Positions 16,565-25,196 are shown, counted from the first letter of the stretch. The stretch: 61,827 nt of DNA from an uncultured Clostridium sp. (GCF_900547735.1 NZ_URHZ01000025.1:1-61827), one strand, 5' to 3'. Notes: generated from the letters alone by a model not told the origin. Program-made: numbers and translations.

Positions 16565-17953
16565 TTATACGGCAAATAAGTCGTTAAACGCTTCCGCCAT
16601 CGTGGGATGGGTAAAAATCATGTCTCTGAGCATGGTGTACGGCGCATTTGTATCCATGGCCATTTTGATGATATTAATCAGTTCATAAGATTCCTCGCAG
16701 AAGAGGTGGGCTCCCAGTATCAGTCCTGTCTTCTCATCGATGACAGCTTTTAAAAGGCCGTCGGTCTGCTCCAGCACCTTTGATTTGACAATATCCGCCG
16801 CGGCAAGCCTGGCAGTCTTTACCTGGTATCCCGCCGCAATGGCATCCTTCTCACTGAGCCCCACTCTGGAAAACGCCGGAGCCAGGAAAACGCTGTATGG
16901 TACGGCTCCTCTCTTCTTCAGGGTATAGCTCCCGTCACCGAGAATCCTGGATTTAATGATTCTGCTGTCGTCCAGTGAAATGTAGGTAAACTGAAGACCG
17001 CCCGTCACATCTCCCATTGCATAAACTTCAGGGGCCGTTGTCATCATAGAGTCATCGGTGATGATTCCGCCTCTTGAATTCACCTCAATACCGGCTGCTT
17101 TCAGGTTAAGGCTGCCCGTCTCCGGCCTGCGTCCCGTTGCAACAAGGACCGCGTCGGCATTCAGGGTCTTTTCCCCTTTGCTGTCTTCAAATGTGACCGC
17201 CGCATTCTCCTGCGCCTGCCGCACCGACCTTACTTTTACGCCGGTCAGTACCTCAACGCCTCTTAATGCCAGTGATTTCCTCACCGCATCTGCAATATCG
17301 GCATCCTCCCTGGGAAGAAATACATCTTCATCCTGGAGAATCGTCACCTCTGAGCCAAAGTTTGCATAGATGGAAGAAAATTCAACTCCAATGTAGCCTC
17401 CTCCTATAATCACCAGTTTTTTCGGAAGTTCTTTCAGATCCAGAAGAGTCTCGCTTGTATATACAAAAGGATTGCCTTTTATCCCCTCAATCGGAGGGAT
17501 AAAAGCGGAAGCGCCAGTGTTTATAAAAATCCGGCTTCCCGCAAGCCTTGTGACCGTACCTTCATGCTCCACCTCAACCTCGTGAGATGAAACGAACCGG
17601 GCCGTACCGTCCATTACCGTAATATTCGGATGGCTCGACAGTTTCAGGTGATTCTTTGCACGCAGCCTGCCCGTCAGTTCATCTTTATGTTCCACGGCCT
17701 CCCTGTATGCTGCCGCTCTCTCTTCAAAGCTGCCGCCCGCGGCTGCCGCGAGTCCCGCCCTGTAGACATACGACTTGGTCGGTATACATCCGACATTCGG
17801 GCAGGTTCCCCCATACATTTTAGAGGATTTCTCAATCATCACCGTCTTCTGTCCCGCATCTCCCAGTTCTTTCGCCAGTGTCTTTCCGCCTTTTCCAAAG
17901 CCGATTATGATTGCGTCATAATTTTCTGATATCTCTATCACTTTCTGTTCCAT
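16565..17953 (-). CDS. Pyridine nucleotide-disulfide oxidoreductase (MerA/Lpd-like)
   Basis: 462 residues, class I flavoprotein disulfide reductase. FAD-binding region YDAIIIGFGKGGKTLA, redox-active GGTCPNVGCIPTKS near residue 45 (CX4C), NAD(P) motif VIIGGGYIGVEF, second FAD motif YAMGDVTGG, and C-terminal dimerisation domain ending FTHPTMAEAF with the catalytic His. The exact substrate is not readable; the family includes dihydrolipoamide dehydrogenase and glutathione- or mycothiol-type reductases. No mercury-specific NmerA domain or C-terminal Cys pair is present. Start at 17953 follows GGGAGAT; a longer frame to 18046 would run into the operator. First gene of the redox operon with CcdA-TlpA and Rrf2. 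Confidence 0.88.
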   Translation of the reverse strand: MEQKVIEISENYDAIIIGFGKGGKTLAKELGDAGQKTVMIEKSSKMYGGTCPNVGCIPTKSYVYRAGLAAAAGGSFEERAAAYREAVEHKDELTGRLRAKNHLKLSSHPNITVMDGTARFVSSHEVEVEHEGTVTRLAGSRIFINTGASAFIPPIEGIKGNPFVYTSETLLDLKELPKKLVIIGGGYIGVEFSSIYANFGSEVTILQDEDVFLPREDADIADAVRKSLALRGVEVLTGVKVRSVRQAQENAAVTFEDSKGEKTLNADAVLVATGRRPETGSLNLKAAGIEVNSRGGIITDDSMMTTAPEVYAMGDVTGGLQFTYISLDDSRIIKSRILGDGSYTLKKRGAVPYSVFLAPAFSRVGLSEKDAIAAGYQVKTARLAAADIVKSKVLEQTDGLLKAVIDEKTGLILGAHLFCEESYELINIIKMAMDTNAPYTMLRDMIFTHPTMAEAFNDLFAV

Positions 17954-18009
17954 TATCTTATCTCCCTGCCGTTCGATACACAATGTGTATCTTTTTTTAT
18001 TACAGTTGT

Positions 18010-18046
18010 TATCTGTAACTTTAGCAGATACAGTTTTGTTTGTCAA
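18010..18046 (-). promoter_or_regulatory. Redox operon promoter with dyad operator over the -10
   Basis: On the minus strand TTGACA (18041-18046), 17-bp spacer, TAAAGT (18018-18023). The dyad TATCTG-N9-CAGATA (18010-18030) covers the -10. A second perfect palindrome, GATACACA/TGTGTATC, is at about 17975-17991 between promoter and start codon. The dyad position fits repression by the operon's own Rrf2 protein, which is an inference. Confidence 0.65.
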
Positions 18047-18124
18047 GGATTTTTTGAAAAGATTTGCGGCGTTCTTGTTTCACAACCACGCTCCCCCCGC
18101 TTCCGGACCACAGATGATGGCCCA

Positions 18125-18168
18125 AACAACGAAAAGCACGCTTCGCGAACTTTTCATTGCCACTCAAA
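18125..18168 (-). repeat. Terminator-associated 40-bp repeat, copy 3
   Basis: Minus strand: TTTGAGTGGCAATGAAAAG followed by TTCGCGAAGCGTGCTTTTCG and TTGTT. It begins directly at the T tract of the hairpin at 18169-18215. It is nearly identical to copy 4, from the T tract through AACAACG. Confidence 0.88.
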
Positions 18169-18215
18169 AAAAGCAGAGGAGCTCCGCCTTGTCACGGCGG
18201 CCGTCCTCTGCTTTT
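18169..18215 (-). terminator. Terminator of the ArsR-ferredoxin-HAD operon
   Basis: 12-bp stem AAAAGCAGAGGA/TCCTCTGCTTTT, followed on the minus strand by a run of seven T. It lies 64 bp beyond the HAD stop. Confidence 0.9.
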
Positions 18216-18278
18216 CACGAATTGTCATCTTTTCACGAATTATCATTCATTCACAAATTATCTATCTTTCCTTAGTTA

Positions 18279-18965
18279 TTATAATTTTGCATCCTGAACC
18301 GATTCCCGGTCAATGAGCGGCAGAACGTCTATGAGAGTGCGGATTGTCACCGCCTCCCCGCACTGCTTCTTTCCTTCCCGGTCCAGAAGTACCGGCCGGA
18401 TTCCGGCAGATATTGCCCCTTTCACGTCGGATTCCACGGAATCACCGATATGTATTACCTCATCCGCTCTGCATCCGCTTACCTCAAGCGCCCGCTCAAA
18501 TAGTTCCCGGTGCGGTTTATATGCCCGGACGCTCTCGCCGCAGATAATCCCGGCCGGGGCAAGTCCTTTATCCCTCATTGCCTCTTCGACATAGGGAAGT
18601 CCATTATTCGTTATGATATATATGGGGAGCCTGCACCTCTCAAAGAATTCCGCCGCGTCAGGAAAGGCCGGCGCATACATCCAGAATCTCCGGCACAGTT
18701 CATGGAGTTCGTCGAAGTTCTCCTTCAGATGGATCTCTGCCCCGCAGCGCTCCAGTGTCCGCTCCACTATCTCATCCTGGGTCAGGAAATTATCGCCGAA
18801 GCTTTCTGCCTCAAACTTTTTAATCTGTTTCCACCAATAGTCCAGCATGGCTCCGATGCTTCCGATATCACTGTTCTTATAACAGCGCATCAGCATCTGC
18901 GAGGCATCCTCCCCGCCCTCCTCAATGATCGTTCCGGTATAGTCGATAAAGACCGCCTTCAGCAT
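18279..18965 (-). CDS. HAD family hydrolase
   Basis: 228 residues when started at 18965, where AAAGGAGACGG precedes ATG. HAD motif I is DYTGT at residues 8-12 (Asp nucleophile), motif II is around IITNNG, the motif III lysine is in YKPHRELFERAL, and motif IV is HIGDSVESDVKGA. A helical cap domain occupies about 15-90. The layout resembles small-molecule phosphatases of the phosphoglycolate/pyrimidine-nucleotidase group; the substrate cannot be told. It starts 14 bp after the ferredoxin-flavodoxin gene and is the last gene of that ArsR-led operon. Confidence 0.88.
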   Translation of the reverse strand: MLKAVFIDYTGTIIEEGGEDASQMLMRCYKNSDIGSIGAMLDYWWKQIKKFEAESFGDNFLTQDEIVERTLERCGAEIHLKENFDELHELCRRFWMYAPAFPDAAEFFERCRLPIYIITNNGLPYVEEAMRDKGLAPAGIICGESVRAYKPHRELFERALEVSGCRADEVIHIGDSVESDVKGAISAGIRPVLLDREGKKQCGEAVTIRTLIDVLPLIDRESVQDAKL

Positions 18966-18979
18966 ATGATCCGTCTCCT

Positions 18980-19789
18980 TTAGATAAATAATTCGTTCTC
19001 TTTCCTGCCTGAACATACCTTTTTCATCTTCTGTGAGACGCCAAAAAGCAGAACTTTGTTTAAATCCCGCGCATGCTGCGGACAGACTGAGACGCAGCGC
19101 ATACAGGAAATGCATTTATCCTTGTCAACCGAGGAAGGATTGTCGGCCGGGATTGCGCCGACGGGACATTTCTTCGCGCACAGGCCGCACTTTGTACATG
19201 ATTTGTCTCCTTCCGGTTTGAATGGAACGCCGTTATACTCCCGGTAAGGGCGGTTGCCGGGAAGACCGGCAATTCCGGCATGCTCCATGCCGCCTGCCGT
19301 CCTGTCTCCTTCTTCCGATAACATATCCTCAATCCTTACCGCAAGATCGGTCAGCTCTCTCTCATCCTCCGCGTCCGGCCTTCCTCCGGCAAACTGATGC
19401 ATAATGGAGTGTTCCGCGACCGCTGCAATGGCTGCCGCCGGAGCAAATCCGGCCGCAAGGAGCGTATCTTCAAGCTCCAGAAGCGTATCCTCAAACGCTC
19501 TGTTCCCGTATACTGCCACCAGCACGGCTCTGGAGCCTCCTCCTTCCATTATCTTAAGGCGTTCCAGCGCTGCGGCAGGCACACGGCCGCCGAATGACGG
19601 CACCGCAATAATACAGACATCCTCCTCGCCAAAACAGTACTGTGTATAATCCTCCTCAGGAAGTGATAAATCAATCTCTCTATGTACCGCTTTCGTACCG
19701 TCTTCTTTGCTTTCCAGTCCGCGGCTGATAATCTCAGCCACCTTTTTTGTCCCGCCCGTCGGGCTGAAATACATTGTATTAAGTTTCAT
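18980..19789 (-). CDS. EFR1-type flavodoxin-ferredoxin fusion protein
   Basis: 269 residues. Residues 1-150 are flavodoxin-like: MYFSPTGGTKKVAEIISRGL carries the FMN phosphate loop, and IAVPSFGGRVPAAALERL follows. The C-terminal part has two 4Fe-4S motifs, CTKCGLCAKKCPVGAIP and CISCMRCVSVCPQHAR. Such EFR1 proteins move electrons between flavin and Fe-S partners in anaerobes; the partner is unknown. The start ATG overlaps the arsR stop in an ATGA, so the two are translationally coupled. Expression is therefore likely controlled by the ArsR regulator. Confidence 0.88.
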   Translation of the reverse strand: MKLNTMYFSPTGGTKKVAEIISRGLESKEDGTKAVHREIDLSLPEEDYTQYCFGEEDVCIIAVPSFGGRVPAAALERLKIMEGGGSRAVLVAVYGNRAFEDTLLELEDTLLAAGFAPAAAIAAVAEHSIMHQFAGGRPDAEDERELTDLAVRIEDMLSEEGDRTAGGMEHAGIAGLPGNRPYREYNGVPFKPEGDKSCTKCGLCAKKCPVGAIPADNPSSVDKDKCISCMRCVSVCPQHARDLNKVLLFGVSQKMKKVCSGRKENELFI

Positions 19790-20157
19790 TCTTTCTTCTC
19801 CTCTCTCACACGAGGGCATCGCCCCATCATTTCCACCGCCTCGTTCCAGAACTCTGCAATACGCCTCATACTGCTGCTTTCGGGGTCCAGATAATAAAAG
19901 TTCTTTGTGCCGCACTGGCGTACCGTGATGATTCCTGCCTCTTTCAGTATTTTCAGGTGATGGGAAACTGCGGTTCTGGAAATGTTCGTGCTTTTCTGTA
20001 TCTCTCCGACGCGGATTCCCCCAATCCCGCAATTCTCGATCAGCGTTCTGATGATGAGCTGCCTCGTCTCATCTCCCACTGCTGAAAGCGCGGGCTGGCA
20101 CTGTTCAAATTTCTCCGCAAAACTCTGTCTGCGCGCCTCAAAGGAATCTTTTTCCAT
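19786..20157 (-). CDS. ArsR family transcriptional regulator
   Basis: 123-residue winged-helix repressor: IRVGEIQKSTNISRTAVSHHLKIL is the helix-turn-helix with SHHLK in the recognition helix, and TVRQCGTKNFYYLDP is the wing. A single cysteine in VRQCG and another in ENCGIG give no standard arsenic or cadmium site, so the signal may be redox or non-metal. It leads an operon with the EFR1 protein (ATGA overlap) and a HAD hydrolase. GGAGGGAGA precedes ATG. A near-perfect 20-bp palindrome 47-66 bp upstream is a likely autoregulatory operator. Confidence 0.9.
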   Translation of the reverse strand: MEKDSFEARRQSFAEKFEQCQPALSAVGDETRQLIIRTLIENCGIGGIRVGEIQKSTNISRTAVSHHLKILKEAGIITVRQCGTKNFYYLDPESSSMRRIAEFWNEAVEMMGRCPRVREEKKE

Positions 20158-20203
20158 GCAATCTCCCTCCTGAATCGTCCGTCATTTACTGATTCGTAAT
20201 GAA

Positions 20204-20223
20204 TGGTCAATATTTATTGACCA
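20204..20223 (-). promoter_or_regulatory. Candidate ArsR operator
   Basis: Perfect 9-bp arms TGGTCAATA/TATTGACCA separated by TT. On the minus strand TTGACC or TTGACCA-like halves could also be part of a -35. ArsR repressors typically bind such 12-2-12-like palindromes over their promoters. Confidence 0.6.
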
Positions 20224-20429
20224 TTATACACAGTTCTCTCCGGAAATACAAGATTGGTAAAGAAAATCGGGTTCATAGAAAACCGCAGGATAAAAAATCT
20301 GTAAACATCCTGAACAAAATGCCGTTGTACCAGATGTTTACAGGTGATATGATGTGAATATAAAGTTTCTGTTTACCGTTTATGTTTACTGTTTCCATGC
20401 ACCCTTTTTCAGTTAGAAGGAGGTATTCG

Positions 20430-21089
20430 ATGAACACGATTGACGTTCAGCCCGTAACCACACTATACGGTTACAGTGAATCTTACTGGCTTATCGACGG
20501 CAAACCCATTGTCCGATATCTGGACGAATACGTCCGTGACGGGAAATGTCCTGCGCTGGAGCGGTTTGGTTCCCTCCTGGGGCTCCTGCCCGCATGGTCC
20601 GGAGAACTTGAATGGGCTGCCGAGAACCGCTTTATCTGGGAAATGATTGACAGTCCGGAGACGCTGAACGTCCCTATTCTGGTTTGTGAGGACGACTGTG
20701 ATTTAAGTTGTATTGTCATACTTGCCAGCATAAGAAAAACAGAGGATTTCATCTTCTGGGACAAAATCGGACTGCTTCTCCACGAAAATGAAGATTTTGA
20801 TCTCGAACAGAGAGCAGGCATTGCCAATTTAGATTCCTATTCGGAAGAAGACTGGGAAATGTACGGCGGCAATATCGCATGGGAAGAATTCGGCAGCCGG
20901 GAATTCTTCAACTGGATCGGTGAGCACTGGCAGGAAGAATTACTTCGGAGAAGGCGGAATTACACGCTTCCTTATATGCAGAAAGATGGTAACATCTTCT
21001 GGATCGAGGATGTCAACTGGGTATTTGCAGCCGGGCAATACAATCACATGGTGGAAAAGTTTCGGGAAATTTACCGGCAGAATCAATGA
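20430..21089 (+). CDS. Hypothetical protein, acidic, aromatic-rich
   Basis: 219 residues from the ATG at 20430, which follows AGAAGGAGGTATTCG; a longer frame from 20382 has no ribosome binding site. No signal peptide or membrane segment. It is acidic and rich in Trp, Tyr and Glu (YWLIDGKPIVRYLDEYV, DCDLSCIVILASIR, DSYSEEDWEMYGGNIAWEEFG, NIFWIEDVNWVFA). I do not recognise the family; the composition resembles immunity-like or SMI1/SUKH-type single-domain proteins, but no motif proves it. Its stop overlaps the convergent kptA stop by 7 bp. Confidence 0.7.
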   Translation: MNTIDVQPVTTLYGYSESYWLIDGKPIVRYLDEYVRDGKCPALERFGSLLGLLPAWSGELEWAAENRFIWEMIDSPETLNVPILVCEDDCDLSCIVILASIRKTEDFIFWDKIGLLLHENEDFDLEQRAGIANLDSYSEEDWEMYGGNIAWEEFGSREFFNWIGEHWQEELLRRRRNYTLPYMQKDGNIFWIEDVNWVFAAGQYNHMVEKFREIYRQNQ

Positions 21090-21622
21090 TTCTTTTCAAG
21101 ATATCCCGCAGGCACCTCTTTCGTCAGCCAGACTCCATTGACAGAGCGGTAAAATATGTATCCGTCCCCTGCCATCCTTCCGGTGTCCACCCGGTAAACT
21201 ACCGGGGTTCCATGGCGGCTTCCAACCTTTACGGCCGTTTCCCTGTCCGCGGAAAGATGAACGTACAGCCTGCTTTTTGGAATCAGTCCCATCTTGTCTA
21301 TGGATACTTCAAACTTCTGTCCCGTTCCGTGCCATAGATACTCCGGCGGCTCTTCCACCGGCAGCTCCACATCCACGGGAATAGAATGCCCCTGGTTCGC
21401 CCGGATCAGCGTTTTATCGTCATTAAAAGAGTAGCGCTTCTTATTGTCCGTCCGCACAATTTCCTCCAGCGTTTCCCGGTCAAAGGGATGTGTCTTTCCA
21501 ATCCCTTCAATTAGAAGCTTCACATCCGCCCAGCCGTGCTCATCAAGCGTAATCCCGATAGCCTCCGGTTTATGGCGCAGAATCAGGCTGAGATACTTAC
21601 TTGTATTTGTTAAATCCTTCAT
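21083..21622 (-). CDS. kptA: RNA 2'-phosphotransferase Tpt1/KptA family
   Basis: 179 residues. Yeast Tpt1 removes the 2'-phosphate left at tRNA splice junctions using NAD+; bacterial KptA is active on such substrates though the natural one is unclear. Motifs seen: SKYLSLILRHKPEAIG (catalytic Arg-His), RYSFNDDKTLIRANQGHS, LWHGTGQKF, LYVHLSADRETAVKVGSRHG, VVYRVD. Length matches the family. AGGAGAACCCC precedes ATG. It is an isolated gene among small hypotheticals, typical of its patchy distribution; a role in NAD-linked RNA repair or defence is possible but not shown here. Confidence 0.92.
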   Translation of the reverse strand: MKDLTNTSKYLSLILRHKPEAIGITLDEHGWADVKLLIEGIGKTHPFDRETLEEIVRTDNKKRYSFNDDKTLIRANQGHSIPVDVELPVEEPPEYLWHGTGQKFEVSIDKMGLIPKSRLYVHLSADRETAVKVGSRHGTPVVYRVDTGRMAGDGYIFYRSVNGVWLTKEVPAGYLEKNH

Positions 21623-21696
21623 TTTGGGGTTCTCCTCTCCTGTTGTACTTTAATGCAGTTGTATTTTAATGCAGTCATATTTTGTACTGTTGTATT

Positions 21697-21764
21697 ATTT
21701 ATACGTTCTTACCATTTATACGTTCTTACCATTTATACGGTCGTATTATTTATATGGTCATTCT
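21697..21764. repeat. Four 17-bp tandem repeats
   Basis: Units begin ATTTATACG: two identical copies ATTTATACGTTCTTACC (21697-21713, 21714-21730), then two diverged ones at 21731-21747 and 21748-21764. The array lies upstream of kptA and ends at the stop codon of the next minus-strand gene. Confidence 0.85.
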
Positions 21765-22566
21765 ATTTCAGGGTTCTCCAGCGCATTCCCAGCGCCTTTA
21801 CCCAGGTCCCGCTGTAAGTTTCGGGGATTTCTGCCAGACTGCTGTCATAAAAATATACTTCATGATGTTTCACAAAAACAGAGGCGTCAAACAAATCCGC
21901 CAGATAATTTTCTGCCGGCGGGACGAGCTGCATCAGCCGGACCGCTTCAAATATCACCTCCATGCTGCCCGACCAGTCGCTGTCAAACAGGAACTGTATC
22001 TTTTTATCACAGGAGAAGGTCAGGTGCATCCCTTCCCCGTCCACATAGTCGCCGCTCACGTAATGGATCTCTTTGATGACGGAATCGTGAAAACCGGCAA
22101 ATGCCTCCATCAGCATGTCGATGTCGGACTTACTCTCGATATAATTCCACCCCGTAAGTTTTGTCTGTATTCCGGCCGCTATGCCGGCGTCATCGCGGGC
22201 TGTCTTATTAAGAAGGAGTTGAATCAGAGTTTCCCTGTCTTCCCATATGAAGCGATATCCGCTGTAGCGCAATATCCGAGGCAGAGAGAACTGCTGCTCC
22301 AGGATCTGATTGAATTCTTCCAGATCCTCTTTTGTCTTGCAGAGCCACTCCGCCTGGCAGTTCAAATTGTTGCAGTCAATGCACTCGACCTGAACCGGAT
22401 GAGGGACCTGGGACGATGAAAAATCCAGATAGTCAACCAGATGGAATTGCCATTTATCCGCTTCCTGTTTTCCGACAATATAATGATCCCCTCCGGAATT
22501 GATGATGCCGTAAACTTCTGAGACATAGAATGTGCTGTCACTTTTATCGAATACCCTGGCTCTCAT
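21763..22566 (-). CDS. Hypothetical protein
   Basis: 267 residues, cytoplasmic, no membrane segment. Visible features are an N-terminal beta-rich part (STFYVSEVYGIINSGGDHYIVG), a Cys-containing stretch (VECIDCNNLNCQAEWLC) that might bind metal, and a C-terminal part FHDSVIKEIHYVSGDYVDG followed by LHLTF-like strands, which resembles uncharacterised clostridial proteins. GGGAAGGGAT precedes ATG. The family is not recognised. It is expressed with neither neighbour obviously: a terminator-like hairpin lies upstream (22592-22619) and tandem repeats downstream. Confidence 0.7.
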   Translation of the reverse strand: MRARVFDKSDSTFYVSEVYGIINSGGDHYIVGKQEADKWQFHLVDYLDFSSSQVPHPVQVECIDCNNLNCQAEWLCKTKEDLEEFNQILEQQFSLPRILRYSGYRFIWEDRETLIQLLLNKTARDDAGIAAGIQTKLTGWNYIESKSDIDMLMEAFAGFHDSVIKEIHYVSGDYVDGEGMHLTFSCDKKIQFLFDSDWSGSMEVIFEAVRLMQLVPPAENYLADLFDASVFVKHHEVYFYDSSLAEIPETYSGTWVKALGMRWRTLK

Positions 22567-22591
22567 ATATCCCTTCCCTTCTATGACAAAA

Positions 22592-22619
22592 CAGGCCGAA
22601 GCAGTACGTCTCCGGCCTG
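22592..22619 (-). terminator. Terminator of the zinc-ribbon/TM gene
   Basis: Stem CAGGCCG/CGGCCTG followed on the minus strand by TTTT, 34 bp beyond the stop of the 22653-24026 gene. Confidence 0.65.
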
Positions 22620-22652
22620 AAAATGTTCTGATTTTCTCATTTTACGCTGCAA

Positions 22653-24026
22653 TTATTCGAATACATAACTGATCTCATCTGCTCCTATTGTATAGGTACT
22701 GCCGTCCATATACTCAATTCTTATGTTGGTCAGCTTGACATATGTGATGGTAGAATTATACCATGCATTTTCCCAATACCAGTTTGTAGATAAATTGCCT
22801 TCGCCTTTTTTGTATGGGCCGTTATCACGCGCGGTAAATTCTGAGCGCCGCCTGATCTCACATCTTACCGGATCGTCCACCGAATTATAGGGTACACATG
22901 AAAAATCAGCGTATTTAATTACTTTTGTGTCCGACATATTGACATATGTTATGTATAAACTTACTCCGCCTGCCGAATTCGGCCTGCCTGAATAACACTT
23001 TTTAACCCGGATCGTATTGCGAAGCTCTTCGATATGCTGCTGTATTTCCTGTTCGCGAAGCGCCTTCTGCTCTGCGAATTTCTGGGCATTGATTTCCCCC
23101 CTCAGCTCTCCTAATTCCGAATTGCCGGTAAACAGTTCAAGGCCTCTGCCAACGGATTCCAGCGCTTTATCATACGCTTTTTCCGAAAGATATCCGTTTA
23201 CCTCCTGCCTGAGAAGTGAAACTGCTTCACTCTCTAGTTTACTGAGTTCTGTTTTTGAATTCTCATAATTCACATCATTTTTTAGAACTTTTTTAAAAAT
23301 GGATGCCGCTTCGAACACCTCTCCATTCTCTGCTTTCTCAAGTGCCTCTAAATAACTCAAATTCGAATTCTGCAGTGCCTCAAGCTGCCTGATTCCTTCC
23401 GAAATTTTCAAAGACATTCCGGGCCGCTTCAGGTTTTTATAGAAATTAAGAGTCTGAATTGCAGTTTCATAGTTCTCCTGCTTTTCTTTCGTTTCGTTGA
23501 TTACCGTATCTATTTCAGACTCTATTTTCTGATAGACTCCCTCGGAAAATGCCTTGTCCGTCACTAAATCGCTGTTTAAAACATCTACTGCAACGGCCGG
23601 ATCCTGAACCAGCTTTTCGTTCACATATTCTTTCAGCCATTTTCCCGTCTTTTCCATAAAGCCGGCATTTTCTTTATTTGCATTATAAAGCTCCTGCGCA
23701 TCGCCGTATCCGGCGGCCTCAATCAGACTTTGATACGTATTAATTTTATTCTTTTGCTGGATATTGTTAAACATCAGAACTCCGCAGACTATGAGTACAA
23801 TACCGGCCGCTGCCGCCGCCAGTAATTTTCCTTTACCAGGACTTTTTTTCTTCTGTACGGTTCCTCTGTCTGAATTCTCCGTGCCGCCTTCGGGCTCCTC
23901 TTCTGCACTTTCAGATGTTTTCTCAGCTACTTCCTGCTTCTCATTACCGCCAATCAGCTTCTCGCCGCATTTCAGACAAAATATGCTGTCTTCCGGTACT
24001 TCATTTCCACATTTTGGACATTTCAT
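22653..24026 (-). CDS. Zinc-ribbon, single-pass membrane protein with helical-repeat region
   Basis: 457 residues from the ATG at 24026 (GGGGGA upstream; a TTG 15 bp earlier is less likely). Residues 1-25 form a zinc ribbon, CPKCGNEVPEDSIFCLKCG. A charged linker is followed by a membrane segment at about 71-90 (LLAAAAAGIVLIVCGVLMFN). The remainder is outside and mostly helical, with TPR-like pairs (YDKALESVGRGLELFTGNSELGEL) to about 330. It ends in a beta-rich domain with YITYVNMSDTKVIKYADFS and a repeated Trp/Tyr pattern. This plan is common in Firmicutes but has no assigned role. It is divergent from another zinc-ribbon membrane gene. Confidence 0.78.
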   Translation of the reverse strand: MKCPKCGNEVPEDSIFCLKCGEKLIGGNEKQEVAEKTSESAEEEPEGGTENSDRGTVQKKKSPGKGKLLAAAAAGIVLIVCGVLMFNNIQQKNKINTYQSLIEAAGYGDAQELYNANKENAGFMEKTGKWLKEYVNEKLVQDPAVAVDVLNSDLVTDKAFSEGVYQKIESEIDTVINETKEKQENYETAIQTLNFYKNLKRPGMSLKISEGIRQLEALQNSNLSYLEALEKAENGEVFEAASIFKKVLKNDVNYENSKTELSKLESEAVSLLRQEVNGYLSEKAYDKALESVGRGLELFTGNSELGELRGEINAQKFAEQKALREQEIQQHIEELRNTIRVKKCYSGRPNSAGGVSLYITYVNMSDTKVIKYADFSCVPYNSVDDPVRCEIRRRSEFTARDNGPYKKGEGNLSTNWYWENAWYNSTITYVKLTNIRIEYMDGSTYTIGADEISYVFE

Positions 24027-24356
24027 CACGTCTTCCCCCAATCAATTAAACTCTTTTCATACTGCCAATTCTATCTAGTAATTTCTGTATAATCAAAATC
24101 ACCAGAAAGCTGCCACTGATTCATGGCTCTTTCCGGTTGTGTTTTCCTCCTTTTTCTGTACGATTTATTAAAATAATACCATATAGTCTGACAAAAGTCC
24201 ATGAAAGATCATTTTTCATTGCAGTTCAAAATAATAGCCGATGCGTGAGGTGTACGCAGTTCCACGGAAAATGTGCTGCCGCTCCCCATCTGGCTATTTA
24301 CTTTAAGAATCTATGGTATGACAAGGTGTGATATTTCAGCCGAATTAAATCATTTC

Positions 24357-24385
24357 TTGTCCTTTTATGAAACTGCTGGTATACT
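24357..24385 (+). promoter_or_regulatory. Promoter of the 24417 zinc-ribbon gene
   Basis: TTGTCC (24357-24362), 17-bp spacer, TATACT (24380-24385), 31 bp before the start codon. The remainder of the 24027-24416 divergent gap is AT-rich and shows no gene. Confidence 0.65.
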
Positions 24386-24416
24386 ATTATCATATTACAT
24401 ATATAAGGGGAATAAC

Positions 24417-24998
24417 ATGAAAAAAATATGCCCATATTGCGGTCGAATCGATGAATTAGGCAGTGCCTGTAAAGGATGTGGATATGTTCTTCAGGTGGCC
24501 GATAAGGATGCTCCGGATGATGTCCAGCAGGATAAGGCTCAGAAAGGGGCGGAACAACAGGGAGGCGTTTATCAGAAATATGTTTACGAGGAGTTTGTTT
24601 TTCATGACACGGACGCCGCACCGCAGCCTGAGAATGTGGTAAAAGGCTCTGAACTGAAGATGCCGCGTAAGGCTGAAAAGGTTAAGAATAATACGGTGAT
24701 GCCAAAAGTCACCAGGTTTTTATGGTTTATATTAGGTGTCGTTATCCTGTGTTACTCCATGTTTTTTTTCTATAATTTTTTCCGTCTCAGCAATACCAGA
24801 AGTGCATTCGAATTTCTGAATGGAATCTCACTTGGCATTGTATTTACCATTGGGGGGCTTGCCTGCTTTCAGGGGCTCAGAAAAAGACCATTCTGGAAAT
24901 ATGTTAAATATGTGCTTTACCCATGCCTATTTATTGGATTTGGAATTCCTTTTTTGCAATTCATAGGGGATTTAATACATATTTTATTGGAAAAATAA
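24417..24998 (+). CDS. Zinc-ribbon membrane protein, unknown function
   Basis: 193 residues from ATG 24417, preceded by AAGGGG. The N-terminus is a zinc ribbon: CPYC at residues 5-8 and CKGCG near 18-22. An acidic linker leads to a membrane region from about residue 97: FLWFILGVVILCYSMFFFY, then GISLGIVFTIGGLACF and YVLYPCLFIGFGIPFL. No catalytic motif. It faces the other zinc-ribbon gene head to head, which hints at a shared theme but proves no link. Confidence 0.75.
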   Translation: MKKICPYCGRIDELGSACKGCGYVLQVADKDAPDDVQQDKAQKGAEQQGGVYQKYVYEEFVFHDTDAAPQPENVVKGSELKMPRKAEKVKNNTVMPKVTRFLWFILGVVILCYSMFFFYNFFRLSNTRSAFEFLNGISLGIVFTIGGLACFQGLRKRPFWKYVKYVLYPCLFIGFGIPFLQFIGDLIHILLEK

Positions 24999-25084
24999 TT
25001 GGATAAAATCAGATATTTACACTAATTATATTCTGCCCGGAAGACTTTATATATCCTTGAAGTATTCACCTGTAATGCAACAAT

Positions 25085-25110
25085 AAGAGCTCCCAGTTAT
25101 GGGAGCTCTT
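25085..25110. terminator. Hairpin between convergent zinc-ribbon and Fic genes
   Basis: Perfect stem AAGAGCTCCCA/TGGGAGCTCTT with a four-base loop, between convergent genes. Confidence 0.7.
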
Positions 25111-25196
25111 CTGTCGATTAGCAGTAAAAATTCACAAAAAACTTTTCGTTGGCAAGCCGCTTTTTAAGCCTCTCTTGATTGGATGAAATAGATATT

